Part shown: positions 33,411-44,669 of the stretch, piece after piece
Layout of the letters: each line of letters begins with the position of its first letter
How positions within the stretch are numbered: position 1 is the first letter of the stretch
Origin: Halisarca cf. caerulea
Taxonomy: Eukaryota; Porifera; Demospongiae; Chondrillida; Halisarcidae
Assembly: GCA_963170055.1 (NCBI GenBank)
Contig: CAUJGJ010000444.1
Span: 5,735,118-5,799,117, forward strand
Length of the DNA stretch: 64,000 nt
Direction of reading: 5' to 3'
The notes under the pieces: generated by a model
Seen by the model: the letters and a program-made list of their open reading frames with translations, nothing else
Databases searched by the model: none
What the model was told of the DNA's origin: nothing
Made by a program: the position numbers and the translations under genes

Positions 33411-34733
33411 CTATAATTGATAAGTACTGTTAAATTTCATGCGTAAGTACTTGCATCTACTTGCAATGGCTTCTCGAATGCTGCTTTTGATGCAAGCGAA
33501 TTCCACCTCTGTCATGTTTACACATAGCTTTTGGCGAACCAAACTATCAATGCTGGCAAGCTTTGCTGCATTGAGCTGTGGTCTGCTCACTCCATTTACC
33601 TTTCGGCCTGTTACTGTGCTTGTGGCCATCTCCTGTTCAGTGTACATTACTTTAGCCAGCTCCATTCCAAGGTGGACAGGGCCAGTGATCTTCGGATTGG
33701 CTAAAACATTTTGAATAGCATTGCCATGATCGTTCTCATTATTGTCCTGAACTGATGAATTCAAACTCAGTCTAGCTTCAACAATGTTTGCAGCAGCTGT
33801 TGTTGCAATAGTACCATGGTTGACAGGTACTAGTGGCCTTCGTTCTTGAACTGGCATAGGATGAGGGTGAGATGAAAGTAGAGACAACCTGGTGTCAATT
33901 GCTTTCAGCATACTGAACATTTCCTCCTTGAAAGCATACATGGAAGCTTCTATTTTCTCCAGCTTATCTATAAGTTCCTGATTGGATGGGATAGGCTGTC
34001 GCTGGTAGCTGTCTGTTGTCATACCTACTTAGTCAATGTCATTTAGAAACGAAAAATTCATTGGACAGGCGGAATAACTTGTATTCACTGGGATACTGGC
34101 TTCAGCATTGACTGGAGGATCTGCTGCTACATTTAATGGAGGGGCTCGAGATCTGCCTTCTGCATTCTGTGGAGGGGGGTTGGTTTCACTGGCAGCATTC
34201 ACAGGACTAGGGGCCTGGGGGTTGGTTTCAGCATTCACAGGACTAGGGGCCTGGGAGTTGGTTTCAGTATCCAATGGAAGACTTACTACAGCTACCAAAT
34301 TTGTTTCTGGCTGCTGTGCAGTTTCCAACACATTAGAGGCAGAGTCCTTTAGGCTGTTTTCTGACGACTTGTTTCCTTCTGTTTTGTGATTATCCACAGA
34401 GAGATTGCTGCTGGGTTTATCTCGCGAGGGAGAAAATAAAGCAACTACGAAATGAGGTTGAGGAGTGGAGGTACCTTGATTCGGGATCTCGAAACTTTCT
34501 GTGGTTCGCCCAGACTTTCTTCGCTTCTTTGGAGGCTCTGACGGATCACAATCGACTACTACTGCCTTCCAGATGCGCAATTTCGTCTTGACGGTCACCG
34601 CCTCACCTATGCGAAAGTTGCTATCTTCTAAGCCGTTGATTCGGCGAACTCTCGAAGACAGTTCGTAGAATTGCTTTCCATCGTAGCGTGAGGAATTATT
34701 GTCTTCGTACCTGATGATGATTCTCTTGTCCAT
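33411..34733 (-). pseudogene. BEN-domain-like protein encoded within the Tc1/mariner element
   Basis: Two frames in register are separated by one TAA (34031-34029): ATG 34733-34029 (234 codons) and ATG 34022-33411 (203 codons). The first half starts MDKRIIIRYEDNN and has FRIGEAVTVKTKLRIWKAVVV, a small beta-rich module, then PPKKRRKSGR and a PSPVNAETN-repeat linker. The second half has a coiled coil (LIDKLEKIEASMYAFKEEM) and a C-terminal region GRKVNGVSRPQLNAAKLASID...FACIKSSIREAI that fits the BEN domain, a DNA/protein-binding fold. Whether the TAA is a lesion or separates two products cannot be decided here. BEN genes are not a usual part of Tc1/mariner elements. Confidence 0.6.
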
Positions 34734-34979
34734 TGCAAAATACCGAAGTACTAACCGAGAAATCTCTGCAAAACTTTGCCGCTATACAAAACTTTCAACC
34801 GAAAACCGTTGACACTTGAACCGGAAACCGCCAAACGTAATTATGCGGAAACCGTCAAACTTCTACTGATATACCGCTAACGGATAAGCGCTAAAAGCGA
34901 AGGGAAAAGTGATAATATCGTCAATTTTTTAATGCACTGTACTGTAGTTTAATGCAAGTCCATTACATCTCTTTCTGAA

Positions 34980-36432
34980 CAGCTGGTGAACATCAAGACT
35001 TCTGCCATCCCAGTCCTTCTTCAGTTCAACTGTGGTTATGCTAGATGTGCTGTGAAGGAGATTACAGATGAACTCACTGCAGGAAAAAAGGGCAAGCTGC
35101 AAGGATGGTTAATCACAAGCAAAGAGCAGAAGAGTTTAGTAAACTCTTTACCTGCTCAACCTTTGGCATCCCAGAGAGATTTTCGAAGAAACTTCAAAAA
35201 AAAACCTGCCAGTTTTTCAACTTCGCTGTGGAGCTGTCCTCAATGCCTTTGAGGAATGGTGGAAGTTACAATCGAAGCGTGGGGAGTATTTGCTTACTTT
35301 CACCAAGAAGAGATGGAGAAAGCTAGCAGCAGCAGCAGAAAAGGCCAACCACACTCTTGAAAACTGCACGGCATGCGCTTTACAGCATGAAGATATTCAG
35401 GAAGCTTTCCCTGGGCCAACGTTCAAGCCTGGACTGCACTCCATTTATGAGACTGCAACCACCTCACGAAAGGATGAAAAGGCGGTAACCAAGAAAGTAC
35501 TACAACATGTCAATGCATCTCATACGGTATGCAATAAGTACACTGTCAGTTCAACAGTAAAAATCACACTTTGTTTGCTGTCATATACACAGGATAAATA
35601 TGGTCACACACTCACTGAGTCAGCTGTTGCCCTTTTCCCTGAGCTACATCTGGCGAAGAAACCAACTCCCAATGAAGCACGTGCCCTCAAACGCAAAAGG
35701 GACAGACAGGTTCGCAACCAGGAGAATGAGACACATGCAAAGATCATCCCTCGCCAAATACTTGCAAGCAGCACCGCCTCAGTCTCTTTGTACCTGAACA
35801 GGCGTAGGGAGCAAAACTTCATTGGGCCACAACAACCAGGCAAAGTGAAATCACATTCACCAGCAGATACTTCTCACTGGGACGTACCATCAGCCATGGA
35901 CATGCTCCGAAACTGGCCACAGAACTCCACCATCAACTGGTCTGCAGAGGCCGAGAAACTTGGCATAGAAGGTGCCAACAGTGGCCAGGTTCTCAAGGAG
36001 ACAGCAACAGGCCATGGTATTATGACGGAGGCTTTGGATGGGAGATCAGGCAGGTGCATCCGTGCTAGGAAGCGAAGACTACCTAGAAGTGATATCAGTG
36101 TGGGTTGTGGACCTGGTAAAAAAGCTCTACAAAGCAGATGGGAAGAGATGGTTGAGATAGGTTAGAGACCACACAACACAATATCGAGTAAAAATAAATA
36201 TATTACATAATAATGAAAAACAAGCGATTCAAGTTTAAAAAACTCGTGGGCCGCTTACGGCCCTGGAAACTCGCATCGCTTGGAAATCAGTGTTATTGAC
36301 TAAAATAATACTTCGAAGAACTCTTCTGGTCGAAAAGACTCTTCGCTGATAAAATCAGGAGGAAACGAATGAATTTTACCAAAATATAGCCGAAAGATTA
36401 CGTACCGACTTCGCGTCCGCCATGTTGTTGAC

Positions 36433-36464
<32 letters not shown>

Positions 36465-37605
36465 GACATCGTTCCGGACGTTCCGGACACTTCCGGTGAA
36501 AGTAAAAACAATATAGGGCCGCTGAAAGGCGGCCCAAAATTACACACTTCATCCCACACCTAAACCAACAGTGTGTTTCTATACAATCTTGTTCTGTCAT
36601 ACATAGGTGAACTCAACACTGGTGAGCCCTGTGCACCTTACACCATCACGCGAATAAGGCATGGCACACAACAGGTACAAGTGGAAGTTGAAGGTCGCAA
36701 GTTTCCATTACTGGACATCCGCAAACAAGCCCTTGCTGACCACTTTCAGTACATGCGGCTGCAAAAGCGGGATACTATTCTAGCTGCCAGCAGAGTTCAG
36801 TTGGAAACATTAGTTGGCCAGTGGGCAAGCCAGATGTCTGACAGTGAGCTCCACCATCACGTTACAACTTCCATTGCTTGCCGCCACTTTGCTGTGTGGC
36901 ATGACCACTCAACAGTATGTGGATGCGGGTCACTTGCAAGATGCAAGGTGTATGACAGGCTTGTACACTACACAGATGCTGAGTACGAGGAGCTCACGGG
37001 GCAGAAAATAGATGTGCATGCACTGGTTGAGCGTCCGTATCTGCACCTCCTAGTAGCTGGCTCATCATCTGCCTCAGACCATCTGGCTTTTACAGCAGAC
37101 AGGTTGGACTGTGTAAGGGCCTTAAGCACCACTGTACAGGCTCCAGATGATACAGAGGTTACCGATGTACTACGCTTTTTCAATGGGGACAAGGTGGCAC
37201 AGTGGATTGAGGGGGGTGCCAAGCAGGAGGGAACTACAAGTGTGGTTCATGTGGGGTATCCAGTGAGTCCTTCATTGATGCTGCCCACTGCAATCAAATC
37301 CTGTATCGGAGTCTTGCTGATGCCCAAGCCCACGTGCTTGCTGGTGTCCACGGAAATAGAACTGTGTGAAGCCATTCGAGGGGATTTCTGTACAAGAAGT
37401 GAGAAGAGAGCTGGCAATCCGGAAGCTTGACTCTGTGGGAGACAGCAAAGCAGTGAGACAACGGCTTGCTGAGCACCTACGGGGGGTTGCAGCGTGTTCC
37501 TCTCTTGTTAGTGAGCAATCCAGAAGAGGACATCAACACATTACATCTAGAGCAGTACGCTTTAAACGACTTTGAACCCCTTCATGCCATCAAGGGTCAT
37601 CTCAT
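34980..37605 (+). pseudogene. Degraded multi-exon protein with SAP domain, 3' part missing
   Basis: An exon starts after the acceptor at 34980 (LVNIKTSAIPVLLQFN). The frame slips in the A-run at 35199-35207 into VFQLRCGAVLNAFEEWWKL. An exon ends near 35525, and the next starts at 35592 (DKYGHTLTESAVALFPEL...TINWSAEAEKLGIEGANSGQVLK). A donor near 36161 and an acceptor at 36606 enclose hairpin repeat C. The next exon begins GELNTGEPCAPYTITR. Further shifts near 37245 and 37350 lead to a SAP domain (SVQEVRRELAIRKLDSVG) and LNDFEPLHAIKGHL, where the Harbinger element begins. The layout recalls a lineage-expanded sponge/cnidarian family of unknown function. The downstream half is absent. Confidence 0.5.
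36221..36535 (+). repeat. Hairpin-ended non-autonomous repeat, copy C
   Basis: Starts CAAGCGATTCAAGTTTAAAAAACTCG with a GGGCCGCTTACGGCCC hairpin, has (TA)n at about 36433-36465, and ends AAAACAATATAGGGCC with a GGCGGCCC hairpin. It lies in an intron of the SAP-domain gene. Its interior differs from copy A but both ends are of the same type. Confidence 0.8.
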
Positions 37606-37641
37606 CACATGGTTCGAATGCGCATTCGATCTGAATTAAAG

Positions 37642-38906
37642 ATGGTGGACAGAGGAGCAACTTGGCGCGATTCCGAAATAGATGCTTTGTTGGACGTTTG
37701 GGCCGACGAACTGATTCAAGCACAGCTTTCGGACTCTTACCGTAACGAAACGGTTTTTAAACTTATTTCTGAAGAACTTGAACGGCGAGGAATCCACCGA
37801 ACTCACAAGCAGTGCCGAGATAAGATCAAATCCCTGAAAAGAAAATATAAGGAGATCATGGATAAGTTGAGGAAGAGTGGAGTCGGTGTGGATAGTGATG
37901 AAGAATTCGATGTATGGGGCGACTGGAAGTGGTTTCACCCTCTTCATCGTACATTGAGGAGTCGGCCGTCGATAAACCCTGTGGGATTGCTTGACATTTC
38001 TGTGGGTCAAAGATCCCGACCGGAGACACCTTCATCCATCAGGTCCCGACCGGAGACGCCTTCATCCAACAGATCCCGACCGGAGACACCTTCATCCAAC
38101 AGATCCCAACCGGAGACACCTGCATCCATCATCAGTGGAAATCCGGATCCAGTAACAGAAAATGATGTGCTAGTGCCACAGGAGAGTACCCAAGGCATAG
38201 AGGATAACATGCAGAATACAGATAGCACACAAGGAACAGACAGCACATCTGGAACAGATAACACACCAGGAACAGGTAGCACGCAGGGAACAGATAACAC
38301 ACCGGGAACAGGTAGCACATAGGGAACAGGCAACACACAAGGAACAGGTAGCACACAGGGAACAGGCAACACACAAGGAACAGGTAGCACACAGGGAACA
38401 GGCAACACACAAGGAACAGGTAGCACACAGGGAACAGGCAACACACAAGGAACAGGTAGCACACAGGGAACAGGCAACACACAAGGAACAGGTACCACAC
38501 AGGGAACAGGGAACATGCCAGCACCAAAGCAGAGAAGGAAAGCTACCAAGATGGAAAGGGCTCAACGGGATGTGCATGATGCATTTGACAAATTATTGCA
38601 GCAGCAGGAAGAGTCCAAAAAATGCTTCTGGATATTGAAGAAAGGAGGATGAAAGCTGATGAGGAAGCAAGGAAAGAGGACAGGGAGAGGGATGGGAAAT
38701 TTATGGATTTGATGTCCAACATGCTGAAAATTTTGATGCCACCTGCTACAGGACCAGGACCATCTCACTGGCTACAACCAACGCCATATCCACATCCACC
38801 ACCCACCACCATACATGGTCCATTGTGTCCCCCAGCTTTAAATTTTGCTCCCTCAGTACTGTACACACCGGTACCACAGCAGATGTCTGATGATGACGAC
38901 GTTTGA
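37642..38906 (+). pseudogene. Harbinger Myb/SANT-like (MADF) DNA-binding protein
   Basis: I choose ATG 37642 (MVDRGATWRDSEIDALLDVW) because the upstream ATG 37609 falls in the element end. The Myb/SANT-like domain covers the first ~90 residues (FKLISEELERRGIHRTHKQC, IKSLKRKYKEIMDKL, EFDVWGDW). In this superfamily the protein binds the element ends and brings in the nuclease. A Pro/Ser linker with RSRPETPSS repeats follows, then the GTGST/GTGNT repeat array, where CAG has become TAG at 38321. The C-terminal coiled coil (ERRMKADEEARKEDRERD) is in another frame from about 38622 and ends 38906. The stop in the array and the shift near 38615 suggest inactivity, although repeat-number change could be recent. 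Confidence 0.7.
38219..38515. repeat. 18/36-bp coding minisatellite
   Basis: GGAACAGGTAGCACACAG and GGAACAGGCAACACACAA alternate, giving an 18-bp unit and a 36-bp higher-order period that encodes [16 protein letters not shown] repeats. The last copies are almost identical. Confidence 0.95.
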
Positions 38907-39004
38907 TGCACAGTATAATTACTTGATCATATACGTGATATAGACCATGTGATTGTCATAGTTTAGAATGAATTAATAATAATGTTTAATACATATAAAT
39001 CATG

Positions 39005-40270
39005 TTAATGTTGAAATAAATACTCTGTTAGGGCATTGCGTATGCGATGAGCATCACTTCCTGGCGAAGCAAGCGGTGTGGTACTAGAAGGGTTAACATT
39101 ACTGTGACTTGATATGTCCACTGCCCAATCATCGTCAAACGCATCACCATGTACCTCGCACAGATTGTGTAGTGTACAACAGGCAGCAATGACGTTAGAC
39201 AATAAGGAAATGTCAGTGTCGTTGCGTTTCAGCAGGCACCTCCACCTACCCTTCAAACGCCCAAAAGCATTCTCGACAACAAATCGGGCCCGACTAAGTC
39301 TATAGTTGAATGATCGCTGTTTCACTGTCAAAGTTCCACTATTTGCATATCCTTTCATTAGCCAAGGGAGCAAAGGATAGGCTGGGTCACCTAGCACAAA
39401 AAGAGGTACATTGCAGCCATTCAATAACCTCTTTGAGTCTGGCAGGAGGGTACCAGCTTCTCCTTTTGCAAACAAACTTGAATTGCTAAGAATACGTGCA
39501 TCATGTACGCTTCCTGGCCATCCGATGTAAATGTCCATAAATCGATACTGGTGATCCACGAAAGCTTGCATGACAATGGAGTGAAACCCCTTTCTATTGA
39601 AGTAGTCAGTGTGGTTTTCTGCTGGAGCAAGAATAGGTATGTGAGTGCCATCAACAGCTCCTGCACATTGTGGGAATTGCCATCTACTTATAAAACCATC
39701 AACAACCTTTTCAATGTCATTGCCCTGCGGAACTCGAATATACGTTCCTCCTAGCACAGTAACAATTGCCTCACACACTTCATGCGTAATTACACACACA
39801 GTAGAGACTCCAACTCCAAAAAGATGACTAATTGTCCTGAATTCGACATTGGTACCAATTCTCCAAAGGGTCATGGCCACGCGTTGCTCTACTGAAATAG
39901 GCTTCCTCACAGCAAATGTCTTTTTAAGAACGGGTTGTAATTCGGAGCAAATGTATGTAAATGTATCCCTGCTTACCCTGAAATTTCGCTTGAATTCGCG
40001 GTTATCCCATGTTCCCACAATATCTGAGAAAAAAGTGGTAGTCCTTGACCTTGACCAAACGTGCCTTTGAACAGTTCCAGCGTCTACAATGCGGCTCGAG
40101 TACAAAACGGACATGGCCAGAAGCCTCTCCTGGTTCATCAACTCAAACGCGCCTATCAATCTTTGCCAACGCGCTATTCTTCGTCTGCTAAAACTTCGAA
40201 GGCGACAGCGTCTCGTTTTCAACCACAAAATAAGGACCAGCAAAAACAGTTTCATTGCTACGGGAACCAT
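39005..40270 (-). CDS. HARBI1-like PIF/Harbinger nuclease (intact)
   Basis: The frame is unbroken from ATG 40270 (an ATT extends it to 40282) to the stop at 39005, about 421 residues, normal for HARBI1-like transposases. It contains an HTH region (ISVEQRVAMTLWRIGTNVEFR, FGVGVSTVCVITHEV) and the DDE_Tnp_4 core: GAVDGTHIPI (Asp), FVLGDPAYPLLPWLMKGY (Asp) and RFVVENAFGRLKGRWRCL (Glu). The NRKGFHSIVMQ and WPGSVHDARIL blocks are typical. No stops or shifts occur. It would need the companion Myb-like protein, which is broken here, so mobility would depend on another copy. Confidence 0.92.
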   Translation of the reverse strand: MVPVAMKLFLLVLILWLKTRRCRLRSFSRRRIARWQRLIGAFELMNQERLLAMSVLYSSRIVDAGTVQRHVWSRSRTTTFFSDIVGTWDNREFKRNFRVSRDTFTYICSELQPVLKKTFAVRKPISVEQRVAMTLWRIGTNVEFRTISHLFGVGVSTVCVITHEVCEAIVTVLGGTYIRVPQGNDIEKVVDGFISRWQFPQCAGAVDGTHIPILAPAENHTDYFNRKGFHSIVMQAFVDHQYRFMDIYIGWPGSVHDARILSNSSLFAKGEAGTLLPDSKRLLNGCNVPLFVLGDPAYPLLPWLMKGYANSGTLTVKQRSFNYRLSRARFVVENAFGRLKGRWRCLLKRNDTDISLLSNVIAACCTLHNLCEVHGDAFDDDWAVDISSHSNVNPSSTTPLASPGSDAHRIRNALTEYLFQH

Positions 40271-40394
40271 TTTTCTAATCACCTAAACATGTGGTCTATG
40301 GTGTCATGTGAAAATGATCTGGGGGCCGTTCGGTTCGAATCCGGATTCGATCGGGATTTGGCCCGGATCAAATCACGTCCATGTGAAAGGGGTT

Positions 40395-40457
40395 TAAGGT
40401 AAGCATGCACTACAATGTATTACACAACACAGTACTAGTACAGTAGTTTATGCCACA
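40395..40457 (-). repeat. Gypsy 3' LTR fragment (63 bp)
   Basis: Matches 44806-44868 with one difference (GCATGCAC versus GCATGCTC). It ends at the Harbinger boundary. Confidence 0.85.
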
Positions 40458-43400
40458 TCTCCCTTCCTGAAGTAATGCAGCCGATCTGGTGCTCTGACTT
40501 GCACTCCGGTTCTCGATCGGGTCATGATGGTACGCTGTCCAGTGCGCTCAGTGGGGTCTGCATGGTTTCCATTGCTGGTATCTTCTGGATAGGTATCATC
40601 AGCTATATCAGGAGTTGATGTGGTTGGGATCGGGTTGAGATGTTGACGGTTTCTCCGAATGGTCCCTGAAGGTGTTGATACCCAATAGGATCGAGGGGTG
40701 TTTGCTTGGCGAACGACTCTGCCTGATGTCTGTGTCTCGCCTGTGCGAATCCAAACAGGGGTTTCATCTGGAAGCACATCCAATGGTCTAACGCGATGCC
40801 TCTGGTTGTAGTTGCGCTGCTGCTGCTCTTTGTACTTGGCATCTTGTTGTCGGAACTTGGCAAGGTATCCCCATTCTGGAATGAGGTGACTAGGTACCTG
40901 TGGTACATCTGTACGGACGTTCCTTCCCATTAGTAGCTCCGATGGGCTAAGATTGCAAAACAGTAGTGGTGTTGTTCTGTATGACAACAGAGCGATGTAG
41001 GGATCCGGTCCATCACTCAAAATGCTCTTCATAGTCTTCACAGTTCTTTCAGCTAGGCCGTTGCTTTGGGGATAGCGTGGACTGCTTGTAACATGTTGGA
41101 AGGAATAAGCATTGGAGAACTCGAGCATTTCACGAGAGCTAAAATGTGGTCCGTTGTCACTAACAAGCACCTTTGGAACTCCGTGGCGAGAGAAGATGGA
41201 TTTGAGTGCTGTGACAATGCTCTGGGATGTGGTAGTGGTGAGCTTGATGACTTCTGGATACCTTGAGAAGTAGTCAACAGCTATCAGGTAATTTGCTCCT
41301 TTCAGCTCAAACAAATCTGCTCCTACTCTCTCCCAAGGGTAACTAGGGAGGGGGTAGACTGTAATGGTTCTTTGGGGGGGATGAGCGATTTGGCACACTG
41401 TGGGCATTGCCTTATGTAATTCTCCAGATCTTTACTGAGTCCTGGCCACCAAACTGACTCGGAACATCTAAGACAGCATCTCAGGATTCCCTGGTGTCCT
41501 TGACGGATCTTGTGGAGTGTTGTTTGACGAAGTTTCTCCGGGACAACTATTCTGTTGCGGAAGAGTAGAAGATTGTGGTAGACACTAAACTCACTGTAAT
41601 TTTGCTTGAATGGCTGAAGGGCTGGTGATGGGAGTGACTGTGGCCATCCTGCATGACCTACAGTAGGTCAACACCTGAGAACATATGGAGTCTTCGGCCT
41701 GGGCTTTCCGATATGTGTCAGGCAATCTTTGCTAGCTGGTAGGTTGTTGGTAACAGTTGCAATATACAATTCTACATCATCCTGTTGAGTAGCAATAGTA
41801 GTGTTGTCTTGCTGGCTATCCAAGGGAGCCCTAGATAGGGTGTCGGCTGTATATAGGAGCTTTCCAGGAACATGGCTGATAGTGTAGTCAAACCGCATCA
41901 GTCTCAAACGAAATCTTAGGACTCTGGGTGGAAGTGCATCAAGGGGTTTGTTGCTCAGCAAGGGTACAAGAGGTTTGTGGTCAGTCTCGATATCGATCTT
42001 CTTCCCAAGGATGTAGCTAGCAAATTTTTCGCATGCCCAGGTTGTGGCCAAAGCTTCTTTTTCAATTTGAGCATATCGGGTCTCAGTCTCTGTCATGGCA
42101 CGTGAGGCATATACAACAGGTCTCCAAGCGTCCTCTGCCTTCTGTAAAAGGACTGCTCCAAGACCGTGGGACGAAGCATCAGCAGAGATCTTGGTTTCTT
42201 CAGCTGGGTTGTACAGGGCGAGCACCATGGGCTTGGTCAATTCCTCCTTCACCTTATCAAAAGCGTCTGCTTGGCTGGGTCCCCATGTCCAGGCTCGTTT
42301 CCTGCTGAGTAATTCTCGCAGTGGGGAAGTCATCTCTGTGAGGTTAGGGGAAAATTTACCTAATTGATTGGCCATGCCAAGAAAACGACGTAATTCGGAA
42401 ACTGTGGTGGGAGTTTTCATCTCTTTGATGGCAGCAATACGACTGGGGTCAGCTCTTACTCCATGTTTATCCACAATGTGACCTAGGAAGGTTAGTTGTG
42501 ATTGACTAAACTCACACTTTTCTGCATTTAGTGTAATGCCTGCCTCCTGGATACGTTGAAGTGTTGCGACTAATCTTTCGTCATAATAATAATAATAATA
42601 ATAATAATAATTTCTTATTTTGACTGGGTGGCCATTAGCCAGAGGCTACTACTAAGGCCCCCAGTATCCCACACACTCGCTCACACACACAATGAAATTA
42701 ATCAAATTCAAATTGTTTGGTGGCTGCAGTAGGTCATCTTCTCAGCTGTCCCAGGTTGGTGGCAGGGGGGTGCAGGGAAAAAAACTCCAAATGGCACACA
42801 GGTGGAGTGGTGCCTTCTGTCCAATGCTTGACTGACTTCAGTGCTAACCTACTGAGCCACCAGCACCCCTCATGCTGCTTCTGATCCGAATAAAAAATTA
42901 GGATGTCATCAATTTGACAGAGAATACCTTCAAGGCCCTCAAGAATTGTACTCATTCTTTTCTGGAAGTGTTCTGGGGCACTTGAGATGCCAAAAGGCAA
43001 TTTGTTAAAGCAGTAACGTCCAAAGGGTGTGATGAACGTGGTGAGGAGGCGAGATTTTTCCGCGAGAGGTATCTGCCAGAAGCCGCTGTTTGCATCAAGT
43101 TTGCTGAAAATGGATGCACCTGCAAGTTGGGCAAGGTTGTCATCTACTTTAGGTAGTGGGTGAGTCTCTCTCATTACCGATTCGTTGAGTGGCTTGAGGT
43201 CAACGCATATGCGAACTGCTCCCGACTTCTTGGGTACTATGACCATCCCTGCACACCACTCAGTAGGTTGGTCAACTCTGGAGATGACTCCCATGTCCTC
43301 CATTCGAGAGAGCTCTTCTTTAACCTTTGGTCGGAGAGGCAATGGTACATTCCTGGCTGTAGACAAGGCAAAAGGTCTGGCGTCAGGCTGCATTTTGATC

Positions 43401-44647
43401 TCATACTCACCTTCCAAGGTACCCAACCCTTGAAAGAGTTTGGGAAACCTGGTCTTGACCCTGACCTCAGTGGGGTTTTGGACTTCCTCCACTTTAGAGA
43501 GCAGATGTAGGGCTTGAATGGCTGGAAGACCCAACAAATTGTTTTTCAATTTGTGGATGACATAGACAACCTGTCTAGATGTCTTGCCTTTGTGGGTCAG
43601 AGTTAAAGACACACAACCCAGTACCTTTAAAGGTTTTCTGTCTGGTCCACAGAGGATCTTTTTTGGCTTCTGAAGGCTGACCTGTCCCAGCTGCTTAATA
43701 GCTTCCCCTGACACTGCTGTGACTTCAGCTCCTGTATCCAATTTAAAGGATAAGCTTTTCCCGTTGATGTGTATGTCTGTTCTCCATACTGTTTCTTGTT
43801 GGCTGCCGACTGCATCCAGGTATGTTGTCTCGAGAGTTTCTGCCTCTTCGGACATAGTTGCAACCCTTTTCGATAAACACATGGACCCATAATGGCCCTT
43901 CTTGTTGCATTTGTAACATGTAGCATCCCGGGAAGGGCATTGGCTCCTTGAGTGCTGTCCTTTCCCGCATCTTTGACACTTGGGCGATTTGCTGGGGTGG
44001 TAGTTGTTGCTAGGGCGTTTGGGTCGCTGGATATACTGTTTCTTGCCAGTGGCCTGACTCAGAGGTAGAGTGTTCCGTCTCACGTGATCAACAGTCTTTT
44101 CCTCCTTTGGCATGTGTAGTATAGACTGCTGTTCATGGACTGCTTCTTGTTGCCGAACCATTGTCTTGGCCTTTTCTAGTGTGAGCTCTGCGTCCAGCTG
44201 AAGACGTTCCGATAACGCGCAGTCATGGATACCTATGACAATGCGGTCATGGATCATTTCGGATTTGAGATCCCCATATGCACAATTTTCAGCTAACGTG
44301 TACAGACTAGTGATGAACTGCTCCACTGATTCATCCGCTTGTTGTGTGCGTCTGTTGAAGTGGGCACGTTCGAAGATAACGTTCTGCCGAACTTGGAAGA
44401 ATGCGTTAAACTTTGCTACAACTTCGTCATAGTTCTTTCTATCGTCCGCAGAGATGTTCATTGATGAGAGTGTTTCCTCTGCATTCTCACCCATACAGTA
44501 AAGCAAGGTGCTGATCTGCCGCTCGTCGTTTTCTGCAGCAAGTCCTGATGCGAGGCGGAATTGGTCGAAGTGTTTCTTCCACTTGTGCCATTCCTCTGGA
44601 ACTTTGAAATCAAAAGAAGACGGTGGTTGTAGACGAATACTGGCCAT
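40448..44647 (-). pseudogene. Gypsy gag-pol polyprotein, interrupted by SINE and frameshifts
   Basis: ATG 44647 starts gag (LQPPSSFDFKVPEEWHKWK). Two zinc knuckles follow: CQRCGKGQHSRSQC and CYKCNKKGHYGSMC. The protease motif is FKLDTGAEVTAVSG. RT motifs are MVIVPKKSGAVRICVDLKPLN, FSKLDANSGFWQIPL, FGISSAPEHFQKRM and the catalytic QIDDIL (IDD rather than YVDD). A SINE (42585-42870) cuts RT after DQKQH; beyond it ERLVATLQRI continues into RNase H (ISADASSHGLGAVLLQ, SHVPGKLLYTADTLSR). Shifts near 41670 and in a C-run near 41377 precede integrase: HKIRQGHQG with CPQC, GADLFELKGANYLIAVDYF (Asp), VSDNGPHF (Asp), PQSNGLAERTVK (Glu). The integrase part is open to its stop at 40448. Confidence 0.9.
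42585..42870 (-). mobile_element. tRNA-derived SINE with (TTA)n tail, inserted in Gypsy RT
   Basis: On the minus strand it begins GGGGTGCTGGTGGCTCAGTAGGTTAGC at 42870, whose GGCTCAGTAGGTTAGC fits a pol III box A. It ends in (TTA)n at 42585. TCAT flanks both sides (42581-42584 and 42870-42873), a 4-bp duplication overlapping the SINE edge. Removing it restores the RT frame (QKQH to ERLVA). Confidence 0.8.
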
Positions 44648-44669
44648 TACTGCACCACTTCTGACACCA

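Larger units (their letters stand above)
31937..34944. mobile_element. Tc1/mariner element carrying a second, BEN-like gene
   Basis: The left end CAGTGCAGTGCATAAAAAAATTGACGATA and the reverse-strand right end CAGTACAGTGCATTAAAAAATTGACGATA match at 27 of 29 positions. They are flanked by TA (31935-31936 and 34945-34946), as expected for Tc1/mariner. The element holds a DD34E-type transposase (+) and a BEN-like protein gene (-), convergent with about 260 bases between their stops. Confidence 0.9.
37600..40394. mobile_element. PIF/Harbinger element
   Basis: It contains a MADF/Myb-like gene (+) facing a HARBI1-like nuclease (-), the standard PIF/Harbinger pair. Both ends contain a CACATGG word and a 16-base palindrome, TCGAATGCGCATTCGA at about 37615 and TCGAATCCGGATTCGA at about 40338. 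The right end meets the Gypsy LTR fragment at TTAAGG (40394), compatible with a TTA/TAA target. The left end is only approximate. Confidence 0.7.

Noticed and set aside
38219..38515. CRISPR-like regular repeats
   Set aside because: The units are contiguous without unique spacers and lie in a eukaryotic coding frame; it is a minisatellite.
38007..38577. Reverse-strand frames rich in VLPVPC or CYLFLVC repeats
   Set aside because: Shadows of the 18-bp minisatellite in the Harbinger DNA-binding gene.
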